A stretch of DNA of 17,044 nt from Bacteroidales bacterium UBA1800. GTDB taxonomy: Bacteria > Bacteroidota > Bacteroidia > Bacteroidales > VadinHA17. This document shows positions 6,615 through 13,131 of the stretch, one piece after another (positions within the stretch are counted from its first letter, which is position 1; each line of letters opens with the position of its first letter). Both the position numbers and the translations under genes were made by a program. The stretch is from NCBI GenBank assembly GCA_002319915.1, contig DCFQ01000099.1, positions 1 to 17,044 on the forward strand. Reading direction: 5' to 3'. The notes under the pieces were generated by a model. It was given only the letters and a program-made list of their open reading frames with translations. It was not told where the DNA came from and did not search any database.

Positions 6615-7786
6615 TGCAGTTTCCCCCTTAATGCATCAGTAGGACTCATTTTGGCAATCCTTCTCGATGGCCAGTAACTGACAACAGCTGTCACAATCAT
6701 GACCGCTAGGACCGTGGTTACAACCAGCCCGGCACTGTAAACAGGGTACAGGGTCTTTGCCATGGCGATCCCAAATTCACTCGTGTCAATCGGGATCGAC
6801 CAGCCGGCCCTTGCCTGCCATGTAAGGAACGGCAGCCCGTAAGCAGCCGACAGTATCGCGGCGAGAACGGCATACATGGTCCCTTCCACCGTGAACAGCC
6901 CCACCACCTGGTGCCGGGTGTACCCGAGAGCGATATATGTCCCTATCTCTTTCTGCCTTCGGAAGATCGAAAGAACCTGGGTGTCAAAGATTGCCAGCAT
7001 CGCCAGCAGGAGGAGAACACCGTAAAGTATCGACTGGCCGGTCGATTTCATCTTTATCATTTCATCGATGGAAGAGGTAAGCTCCTTCCTGGTCCTGAGG
7101 ACCCATCCTTCCGGTGCCGTCTCCGGGCTAAAACTGCTGCTGAAAGTAAAAAGCGTCGCCTCCCCGGGCATGCTCATCATTTTCCTCAGCCTTTCCAGAG
7201 GGATATAGATCTGGCCTGCTTCGGCTGACGGGACATTCGATGAAAAAATACCTTCGATAACAATATCGGTTGCATCAAATGTGCCGTGGGCATCCCTCCA
7301 CCTGAGCATTATCCGGTCGCCGGCAGACGCCTTGAGGTTCTTCGCCATGATCGAGCCTATCACTGCCGGAATTGCATCGGTTGCGGCATCCAGCTTTCCG
7401 GTCGGGATTTTAAGTATCTTCTGATCGGGGTCGATCCCCCTGATAATTACCGACTGAAGCCTTCCTCCGGGATAAAGCGTTCCCTGGACAATAAGTTCAG
7501 GTTCAATGCTCCCTTCAGCAACGCCGGCCCTGAATCCCTCCGGGACCGGGGCATGATTGTCAAGCAGGCTGAATGGATCGTAGGGATCATATCCTGAGTG
7601 CCAGTACTGCCCGCTGCCGATCTCAAAATCCGACATATCCTTCTTTGCCTGGTGATCCCACCCGGCCATTACTCCCTTTATCCAGATGATCACCACGAAA
7701 GAGAATGAAAGCACGATCACGTTGAGCCAGGTCCTTAACCCGGCCCCGATCAGATTCCTTATCGCAAGCTTTATCGCGAGTCTCAT
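6611..7786 (-). CDS. ABC transporter permease, FtsX/MacB-like (first permease)
   Basis: The 391-residue inner-membrane subunit has TM1 (about 20-42), a periplasmic MacB_PCD-like ectodomain (about 43-250), then TM2 (253-275), TM3 (298-320) and TM4 (347-371). FRRQKEIGTYIALG (275-288) is the coupling segment, and the C-terminal WPSRRIAKMSPTDALRGK matches the canonical tail of MacB/FtsX permeases. Start and stop both overlap neighbours by 4 bases: the ATPase gene upstream at 7783-7786 and the second permease downstream at 6611-6614. The ectodomain has repeated sheet-forming segments (PELIVQGTLYPGGRLQSVIIRGID and ASAGDRIMLRW), as expected for the porter-like core. It is probably one half of a permease heterodimer energised by the adjacent ATPase. 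Confidence 0.92.
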   Translation of the reverse strand: MRLAIKLAIRNLIGAGLRTWLNVIVLSFSFVVIIWIKGVMAGWDHQAKKDMSDFEIGSGQYWHSGYDPYDPFSLLDNHAPVPEGFRAGVAEGSIEPELIVQGTLYPGGRLQSVIIRGIDPDQKILKIPTGKLDAATDAIPAVIGSIMAKNLKASAGDRIMLRWRDAHGTFDATDIVIEGIFSSNVPSAEAGQIYIPLERLRKMMSMPGEATLFTFSSSFSPETAPEGWVLRTRKELTSSIDEMIKMKSTGQSILYGVLLLLAMLAIFDTQVLSIFRRQKEIGTYIALGYTRHQVVGLFTVEGTMYAVLAAILSAAYGLPFLTWQARAGWSIPIDTSEFGIAMAKTLYPVYSAGLVVTTVLAVMIVTAVVSYWPSRRIAKMSPTDALRGKLQ

Positions 7787-8496
7787 TTCTCCCCGTTTTG
7801 GTTTTGTTTGACTTCGTCCCTGTCGATCCTGCCGTCAACAAGGAAGATCTTTCTTTTGAGGTAGCTTATCACTTTCTCGTCGTGGGTGGCGAACAGGAAG
7901 GTGGTCCCGAGTTCCCTGTTCAGCGTCTCCATGGTCGTCAGGATATTGTGGGAATTTGCCGCGTCAAGGTTTGCTGTCGGTTCATCAGCCAGGACAAGGG
8001 ATGGCTTCTTTACCATTGCCCGTGCGATGGCGACCCTCTGACATTCTCCGCCTGAGAGCTGCGGAGGCTTGCTCCTGGTTTTGTCGCTCAACCCTACCCA
8101 GCTGAGTGCATCATTTACCATCTTCCTGCGATCTGCAGAATTGTAATTGAGAAGGAGCAGCGGGAACTCCACGTTCTCAAAAACCGTATGGACCGCAAGG
8201 AGGTTATAGCTCTGGAATATGAACCCGATGCTTTCCTTCCTCAGGCTGGCAGCCTCCCTGGAACTCAGTGTGCTGACCGGCCTGTCGAGTACGACGGCCT
8301 CGCCCGAGGAGGGCATATCCAGGGAACCTATTATGTTCAGGAGCGTTGTCTTCCCCGATCCGCTGGGACCTATCAGCCCGGCGAATTCACCCTTGCCGAT
8401 CTTAAGATCGATTCCGTTGAGCGCGATAAACTCACCCTTGCCAACCGGGAATTTCTTGACCAGTTTTTTTGTCTCTATGACCAAACCGTTTTCCAT
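7783..8496 (-). CDS. ABC transporter ATPase, LolD/MacB type
   Basis: The 237-residue nucleotide-binding subunit contains all expected motifs: Walker A GPSGSGKT (43-50), Q-loop glutamine (FIFQSYNLL, Q95), signature LSGGECQRVAIARA (147-160), Walker B LVLADEP (167-173), D-loop ANLD and H-loop His205. The Q-loop context FQSYNLL and the signature are those of the LolD/MacB/FtsE subgroup, which works with FtsX-like permeases. A Cys follows the signature Glu, where Arg is usual; the catalytic residues are intact. The gene starts 9 bases after the stop of the outer-membrane protein gene and ends in an ATGA overlap with the first permease. The specific assignment (lipoprotein release, tripartite efflux or lipid handling) rests on context only. 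Confidence 0.95.
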   Translation of the reverse strand: MENGLVIETKKLVKKFPVGKGEFIALNGIDLKIGKGEFAGLIGPSGSGKTTLLNIIGSLDMPSSGEAVVLDRPVSTLSSREAASLRKESIGFIFQSYNLLAVHTVFENVEFPLLLLNYNSADRRKMVNDALSWVGLSDKTRSKPPQLSGGECQRVAIARAMVKKPSLVLADEPTANLDAANSHNILTTMETLNRELGTTFLFATHDEKVISYLKRKIFLVDGRIDRDEVKQNQNGEK

Positions 8497-8505
8497 AAAA
8501 TTGAC

Positions 8506-9699
8506 TCAATGATTGAAAACAAACATGAGCTGGATCCCCTTGCCTGAAAACAATTCGTTGTTCCCGGTTGAAGATGGGAGAATAAAGGTCTCCGGATTCC
8601 AGTACCCCATGATATATATGGTAATTTTATCATATTGCCTTTGCCAAGACACAAAATTATAGATTTTGTTTGCCGACCAGTCAAAAAAAAGTATTCCTGT
8701 GAGCCTGTCAAATAGTCCCAGGGGGTAGTTGGCTGTTGCCAGCGACAGAAATCTCTTGTCACGGAATCCAAATGGCTTTTCGTCGAGCGAAACGAGAAGC
8801 TGCTCACAGGCAACATATAGGCCGTTCCCGATGCCGAAAGTATAATCGATGCCGGCGTTTAGTATCTCCTCGTTCGTGTAGGGCCCGATATCCTTCCATT
8901 TCTTTGTCCATGATCCTTCGACCCACAGCCCTATATTAAGGTCCCACTTTGCATCGAGTCCGAACCTGTCCTCAGGGATCCTGTCATAGTAACCGGTGAA
9001 AATCTCCATGCCGCGGTTGTCGGCGATCCGGTGATGGTATGAAACCGCCGCCTCACCCCCCGGTACCGGAAGCTGTATCCTTCCCCCGAACTCGGGGTAT
9101 CTTTTGTTGACAGGTACAACCTCCCATCCCATCGGCTTATTATTTCCGTATAACCCCCACACCCAGATGTTGACATTGTTCAGGAAGTAATACCTGCCTA
9201 GCAGTGCCCACACCCCGTCGGTGAGGTGCAGGGGATCGCGCGGGTCGAGCTGGTCGAACCACATGAGCGGCCTGAGGATTGAAGCAGAACCAAAGTTGAT
9301 CTTCTGCAGCCCGAGCCTTAGTTCGAGCTGATTTGTCGAAAACCTCACCCATCCCCTGTAGGGCTTAATCCTGCCGGAAAAATATGACGAGTCAAAAGGT
9401 TGAAAAGCGGCATTGCCGTAAATATTTGCAGACAGCTCCGAGTCAAAAAGCCGGCTCTTTTTGTCCTTTGTGCTCAGGTTGAGCTGGGGGATATAACGCC
9501 CGTTAAACCATACGGGAAGCTTGCCGGATGGATTGATGTTGAGCCATGCAGATACCTGCCCGCTTACCTTAAGACTGTCCTGGGCTTCCAAACAAGCTGC
9601 TGAAGAAAATCCCGGAATAATTGCAATGAAAATGACAATTTTCAGGATGTTGCCATGAATTCCGAACCGGCGAAGACAGAATTTCATCAAAAAGCTCAT
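8506..9699 (-). CDS. Outer-membrane beta-barrel protein leading the ABC/LolA-like operon
   Basis: The 397-residue protein has a long N-terminal signal region (basic n-region to about residue 20, hydrophobic core 21-33, cleavage probably near 34-40). A Gly/aromatic-rich body of alternating strands follows. The most distinctive segment is LELRLGLQKINFGSASILRP followed by MWFDQLDPRDPLHLTDGV (125-163). It resembles in style the pore motifs of DUF1302- or porin-like proteins of lipid-linked operons, though I cannot assign a family. The C-terminus ends QLMFVFNH, so the usual last Phe is two residues inside the end. The sequence before the ATG (gagagggggtaag) is purine-rich and could act as a Shine-Dalgarno site, unusual for this window. 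As first gene of the operon it could be the outer-membrane exit or acceptor for the ABC machine; this is inference. Confidence 0.8.
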   Translation of the reverse strand: MSFLMKFCLRRFGIHGNILKIVIFIAIIPGFSSAACLEAQDSLKVSGQVSAWLNINPSGKLPVWFNGRYIPQLNLSTKDKKSRLFDSELSANIYGNAAFQPFDSSYFSGRIKPYRGWVRFSTNQLELRLGLQKINFGSASILRPLMWFDQLDPRDPLHLTDGVWALLGRYYFLNNVNIWVWGLYGNNKPMGWEVVPVNKRYPEFGGRIQLPVPGGEAAVSYHHRIADNRGMEIFTGYYDRIPEDRFGLDAKWDLNIGLWVEGSWTKKWKDIGPYTNEEILNAGIDYTFGIGNGLYVACEQLLVSLDEKPFGFRDKRFLSLATANYPLGLFDRLTGILFFDWSANKIYNFVSWQRQYDKITIYIMGYWNPETFILPSSTGNNELFSGKGIQLMFVFNH

Positions 9700-9784
9700 C
9701 TTACCCCCTCTCTCCGGATTTTATCATTTTGCAAGAATTTAATGACAGTGAATTTTCGGATGAGGAGAATGGTGTCCGCAATCC

Positions 9785-9821
9785 GGAATATGAATATTTG
9801 TTTAAAGATAAATCATATTCC
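9785..9821. promoter_or_regulatory. Inverted repeat in the divergent intergenic region
   Basis: GGAATATGA (9785-9793) and TCATATTCC (9813-9821) are a perfect 9-bp inverted repeat with a 19-base AT-rich spacer, which contains further partial pairing (ATTT with AAAT). It lies between the start of the five-gene envelope operon (9699, minus) and the LEA-like gene (9911, plus), where both promoters must be. It is a candidate operator for one or both, or a hairpin in the plus-strand leader. The remaining bases of 9700-9910 show no clear consensus promoter and no gene. Confidence 0.35.
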
Positions 9822-9910
9822 ATTATGATCTGTTTAAGCTCTTGCAATTTATAGTTATCTTTAACATATGAACCGAACTTGAATTTGTGTTCATTTTAAA
9901 CATTATAACC

Positions 9911-10300
9911 ATGGAAGAAGAAAACAAAAAAGAACCGGAAAAGGACGAAAAGGAAGGTCTTCTGGACAAGGCGAGAAAACTTGCCGGCAAGGCTGATGAG
10001 TACCTTGACGAGAAAGTTGAAGAACTAAAGAAAACAGAGGCTTTTAAGAAGGCCCATGAAGCTTTTGACAAAGCCGAGGACTATGTCGAGGACAAAATTG
10101 AGGATCTGAAGAAATCGGATATTAAGGAGAAGCTTGAGGATTTGGCGGAAAAGACCGGGGATAAAGCCGAAGAGGCGGTAGGAAAACTTAAGGACCTCAG
10201 CAAGAAGGCTGCAGGGAAAACTGCAGACAAGCTTGAAGATCTCGCCAAAAACATCAGAAAGAAGACCGCAGGGGAAGAAGACAAGCCTGCCGGTGCCTGA
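9911..10300 (+). CDS. LEA/apolipoprotein-like charged helical-repeat protein
   Basis: This small protein (129 residues from the ATG at 9911) is dominated by Lys, Glu, Asp and Ala, with no Cys or Trp and no signal peptide. The frame opens at 9887, but MFILNIIT would be an odd extension. From about residue 17 to 120 it is a continuous amphipathic helix with roughly 11-residue periodicity (KARKLAGKADE, YLDEKVEELKK, DKAEDYVEDKI, LEDLAEKTGDK, AEEAVGKLKDL, SKKAAGKTADK). Residues 28-54 and 55-81 are a tandem 27-residue repeat in which D and E, V and I, and S and T interchange. This is the pattern of group 3 LEA proteins, apolipoprotein-like helices and YtxH/CsbD-type stress proteins. A desiccation- or stress-protective, or membrane-surface, role is plausible but not shown. 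It is divergent from the envelope operon. Confidence 0.85.
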   Translation: MEEENKKEPEKDEKEGLLDKARKLAGKADEYLDEKVEELKKTEAFKKAHEAFDKAEDYVEDKIEDLKKSDIKEKLEDLAEKTGDKAEEAVGKLKDLSKKAAGKTADKLEDLAKNIRKKTAGEEDKPAGA

Positions 10301-10345
10301 TCCGGTTTCCGGACCCTGGTTAGTGAATAAAGCAGAAATATTTTG

Positions 10346-10365
10346 ATTGTTAAATAATTAACAAT
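10346..10365. promoter_or_regulatory. 20-bp palindrome upstream of the small outer-membrane protein
   Basis: ATTGTTAA (10346-10353) and TTAACAAT (10358-10365) form a perfect 8-bp inverted repeat around ATAA. It lies about 70 bases before the chosen start of the outer-membrane protein (10436) and 45 bases after the LEA-like stop codon. The size and symmetry fit a dimeric-repressor operator. No T-run follows, so a terminator is less likely. A weak -7-like stretch (atattttg) precedes it at about 10337-10344. Confidence 0.35.
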
Positions 10366-10435
10366 GGTCTCCCGGATCCCCGCAGGAAGGACCATCGTCT
10401 TTTATGAAAGCAGGTCAGACTATCCCGGAATCGCT

Positions 10436-11116
10436 ATGAAAGTGAAATACATTTGCTTCACCCTGATCATGCTTTTGTTCTCCCAGGCCGCAGTCCCTCA
10501 GAAGAAATACAGGAACGGGATGGGTGTCAAATTTGATATCCGGGCAGGGATAAGCCTTCAGAACTTTTTCGGGAAGGACTTCTGGGGAGAGGAGCTGAGA
10601 AACCAGTTCCAGCCGGGTTTCCGTGCCGGTGCCGGAGTGATAATTCCGATAATCCCTGACTTTTACCTCCAAACCGGCATATTAGTTCATAACAAAGGGT
10701 CCAGGCAGGATACGGTTGCCGGCAGCATAAAGACAACAAGCCTCTATTATGCTGAGATACCTGCTGACCTGCTGTTCAGGCCGCAGCTCGGCGACGGCCA
10801 TCTTCTGGTCGGTTTCGGGCCATACGTGGGGTACGGGATATTCGGAAGGGAGAACATCAAGACCGGGAATGTTACCGACAGGCTCAGGGTGAAATTCATT
10901 GACGATGCCTCGGGGCGGCCAACCTCTTTTGCATATTACCGGCCACTAGATGCCGGTGCAGAGATTATCGTGGGATATGAGATGTACGGCAGGGTTTTCC
11001 TGCAGATCGAGGCCCAGATGGGGATGCTTGAAATAAATCCTTCTTATGGCCTGGCAAACGATAAAACCTCACGCAGGAACATTGGATTCGGGTTCAGCGG
11101 CGGTTACAGGTTCTGA
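10436..11116 (+). CDS. Small outer-membrane beta-barrel protein (PF13568-like)
   Basis: With the start at 10436 the protein has 226 residues and begins MKVKYICFTLIMLLFSQAAVPQ, a clean signal peptide. The open frame extends upstream to 10364, but that would place 24 polar residues before the signal, so I reject it. The body is an eight-strand-type barrel pattern: KFDIRAGISLQNFFG, FRAGAGVIIPIIPDFYLQTGILV, TSLYYAEIPADLLFRPQ, LLVGFGPYVGYGIFG, DAGAEIIVGYEMYGRVFLQIEAQMGM, and a C-terminal GFGFSGGYRF with the terminal Phe recognised by the BAM complex. IPADLLFRPQ followed by GFGPYVGYG is typical of Bacteroidota OMP_b-brl_2 porin-like proteins. The function is unknown. It ends 12 bases from the convergent stop of the lysozyme-fold gene, with a run of T right after its own stop. 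Confidence 0.85.
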   Translation: MKVKYICFTLIMLLFSQAAVPQKKYRNGMGVKFDIRAGISLQNFFGKDFWGEELRNQFQPGFRAGAGVIIPIIPDFYLQTGILVHNKGSRQDTVAGSIKTTSLYYAEIPADLLFRPQLGDGHLLVGFGPYVGYGIFGRENIKTGNVTDRLRVKFIDDASGRPTSFAYYRPLDAGAEIIVGYEMYGRVFLQIEAQMGMLEINPSYGLANDKTSRRNIGFGFSGGYRF

Positions 11117-11128
11117 TTTTTTTCGGGA

Positions 11129-11902
11129 TCAATGAGCCGCCCCGGTACTGGCCGTGAAGTTTCGGTACCAGTAAAGGGAAATATCCGAATAGGAGTAATT
11201 CTCGGTCCTGTAAAGCTTCGTGTTAAAGTACATCTGGCCGGCCATCTCCTTCACCCTTTCCAGGCTTTTATCGGGCCCGCAATTATAGGCTGCAGAAAGG
11301 ATCCTTACCTTTTCCGGGTCGCCTGCTTTTTCCAGGCCGTATTTTGACTCACTTAATTTTATGAATGCTGCCAGGTAAATGAACTGGGACCGGGCTTGCT
11401 CAAGGTCGGAGACGATCGATCTCCGGAACTCCCGGATATCGTCCTTCCCGGTTTTATTCTTTAGCCGGTTCAGCGCCCTTCCCCTTAAAGTATCGGCCGC
11501 CGCACACATGTATTCTGCAAAGGACGGCTTCATCTGGAACGGACCGACAGAAAAATCCGAATACTGATTGCCCAGGCTGATATAAAGAGCTTTCAGGAGG
11601 GTGATCTCCACCTTGTCGCGAATGGCAGAATACCTTACCAGCTCGGGAAAGACAACTGCCGCGGCGACCGGATAGGATACCCGGTACCTGGCAGCCATTT
11701 GTTTCATCCAGCTCCTGTTCTCGTCGATGAATTGTTCAGCCTTTGCCCAGTCCTTCCCGAATATCGCCTTGTAATCGGCGCCCTGCGGCCAGGCAGCTGA
11801 GGCAAGCAAAAAAAGGATCAGGGCAGAAAACAACCTGTTCCGCCCTGATGAATATCGTTTTTGACCTTGTTTGTTCAAGAAAGCTAAAATGGTATCTGGC
11901 AC
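11129..11902 (-). CDS. Secreted lysozyme-fold (lytic transglycosylase-like) protein
   Basis: The 257-residue protein has a signal peptide at about residues 23-40 (RLFSALILFLLASAAWPQ) after a basic n-region. Three segments read like the lysozyme-superfamily/SLT signature in the right order: VVFPELVRYS with candidate catalytic Glu87, SVGPFQMKPSFAE (119-130), equivalent to the GLMQIxPxT motif, and ILSAAYNCGP (201-210), equivalent to AYNAGP. The spacing fits a goose-lysozyme/transglycosylase-type fold. The expected role would be peptidoglycan cleavage in the periplasm, perhaps remodelling. The match is distant, and activity depends on Glu87 being the acid. The gene overlaps the 3' end of the upstream secreted-protein gene by 19 bases (11884-11902), so the two are an operon pair. 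No alternative Met exists before the signal sequence. Confidence 0.7.
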   Translation of the reverse strand: MPDTILAFLNKQGQKRYSSGRNRLFSALILFLLASAAWPQGADYKAIFGKDWAKAEQFIDENRSWMKQMAARYRVSYPVAAAVVFPELVRYSAIRDKVEITLLKALYISLGNQYSDFSVGPFQMKPSFAEYMCAAADTLRGRALNRLKNKTGKDDIREFRRSIVSDLEQARSQFIYLAAFIKLSESKYGLEKAGDPEKVRILSAAYNCGPDKSLERVKEMAGQMYFNTKLYRTENYSYSDISLYWYRNFTASTGAAH

Positions 11903-12963
11903 TGCATTATTGCGTTCTTTGAAGGAGAATAATACATGTAGGTAAGATAGGTTTTCCCGCCTGTACCTACCATGTAGGGATTGAAAAGATCGGCAAGGGT
12001 CGTGTTATCGCTGAAAACAAGCGAGCCGTATGTATACCTTGCTGTTTTCTGGTTCGAGGAGCTCAGGAAAAACGGGTTTGACGATTCCGAATAATCCTTG
12101 AAGGTCAGTAGGGTCTTCCCCTGCAGGTCGATGACTTTCTGCGGCGAAACCACAACTATTTCATCATACTTAACCGATCCGTTGAGTTTACCTCCCATCC
12201 ATTCCATCTGGTCGTATTTTGCCCCTGCGACATTCGTTACAAGCTTCGGCAGGATCGATGTCGGACCGCCTCCATCCATCATCTGCTTCGACATCTGCTG
12301 GCTGAACTTCATGGCAAGTTCCATGCGCTCCTGGTCGGTCTTGGCGTTCTTAATGGCTGCCTCCATTTTCTTGGAGTCATTTTCAGTCACCGCCACATTT
12401 TCGGTGACCATGGCGGCGAATATTTCATTCGACCTCGGAACGGCAAATTCATTTATTACGGCAAATGGGCCATAGGTCTTCCCCCCGAATTTGATTACAT
12501 ACTTGTCGCCTGACCTGGAGACCCACGATGGATATTTCAGGAGCCAGTAATCCTTTCCCCTGGCATCATCTTCGCTATCACCGGTTGCCTGGCCGGCTGC
12601 TTTCTGGAAATCCTTTACCCTCTGGTTGTCCTGGTCAAAAGGACCTTCCAGGTTGCCGTCCTTTGAGATATAATATTTCTGCGACATCCTGTCAAAGATC
12701 AGGATACTGCCGTCATCCAGGAAATAGAACGAAATCTCATTATACGGGATCTGGAACCTGGTCAGGTCAACTACCATTTTGGCATCATTGCATGCGCATT
12801 TCGGATCAGGCTGCGTCTTTGCCTGGGTATTGCCGGTTTTGTTTCCGGAAATCTCATTTTTCACCGCGCTCCTTACCTTGCCAAGAATTCCCTGGGAAGA
12901 AGCCGTGTTAACAGTTAAAAAACAAATCGCCAGGAGTACCGGCACGATTTTCTTCATAGCCAT
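11884..12963 (-). CDS. Secreted protein of unknown function
   Basis: I place the start at 12963 (359 residues, MAMKKIVPVLLAICFLTVNTASSQ, a Sec signal); ATG 12957 is equally compatible with the signal, and the frame opens at 13041. The start at 12963 is favoured by the AACCAAAACT leader six bases upstream. After a Lys/Asn/Thr-rich linker come CACND, then segments recalling WG/KWG-type beta repeats (FYFLDDGSILIFDRMSQKYYISKDGNLEGPFDQ and YVIKFGGKTYGPFAV). A Met/Lys-rich helical insert (KMEAAIKNAKTDQERMELAMKFSQQMSKQMM) follows, then a second beta-rich domain (VVVSPQKVIDLQGKTLLTFKDY). I do not recognise a named family. It is the first gene of a pair with the overlapping lysozyme-fold gene, which suggests a joint envelope role. 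Confidence 0.8.
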   Translation of the reverse strand: MAMKKIVPVLLAICFLTVNTASSQGILGKVRSAVKNEISGNKTGNTQAKTQPDPKCACNDAKMVVDLTRFQIPYNEISFYFLDDGSILIFDRMSQKYYISKDGNLEGPFDQDNQRVKDFQKAAGQATGDSEDDARGKDYWLLKYPSWVSRSGDKYVIKFGGKTYGPFAVINEFAVPRSNEIFAAMVTENVAVTENDSKKMEAAIKNAKTDQERMELAMKFSQQMSKQMMDGGGPTSILPKLVTNVAGAKYDQMEWMGGKLNGSVKYDEIVVVSPQKVIDLQGKTLLTFKDYSESSNPFFLSSSNQKTARYTYGSLVFSDNTTLADLFNPYMVGTGGKTYLTYMYYSPSKNAIMQCQIPF

Positions 12964-12980
12964 AGGATCAGTTTTGGTTA
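12964..12980 (-). promoter_or_regulatory. A/C-rich 5' leader motif deciding the start at 12963
   Basis: On the minus strand TTAACCAAAACT lies six bases before the ATG at 12963, at the same spacing as the AAAACCT motif before mscL. This supports ATG 12963 over 12957 and 13041. It lacks one T relative to the AACCTAAAA form before the genes starting at 2087 and 4360. Confidence 0.3.
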
Positions 12981-13131
12981 ATGAATAACTTTTAAGTTGT
13001 CTATAAATATATAAACAATTATGGTCAAAATAAAGTATCAAAGCACCTCACTCCTTTTTCCTGTCTGTTTCAGTGATCCCCTGCCGGAAAAGCAGTACCG
13101 CAGGAATACCGAAAACAAGGAAGAGGAGAGC

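Noticed and set aside
9713..9787. TCCGGATT / AATCCGGA inverted repeat spanning 75 bases
   Set aside because: The arms are 8 bp with a 59-base spacer, easily expected by chance; the 9-bp repeat at 9785-9821 is the better candidate.
10302..10314. TCCGG-TTT-CCGGA hairpin after the LEA-like gene
   Set aside because: Only five base pairs and followed by mixed sequence, not a T-run; not convincing as a terminator.
10364..10435. Upstream start for the small outer-membrane protein
   Set aside because: The 24 extra residues are polar and precede the signal peptide; the ATG also overlaps the 20-bp palindrome.
12964..13041. Upstream start of the secreted-protein frame at 13041
   Set aside because: The extension is not signal-like, and the AACCAAAACT leader sits immediately before ATG 12963.
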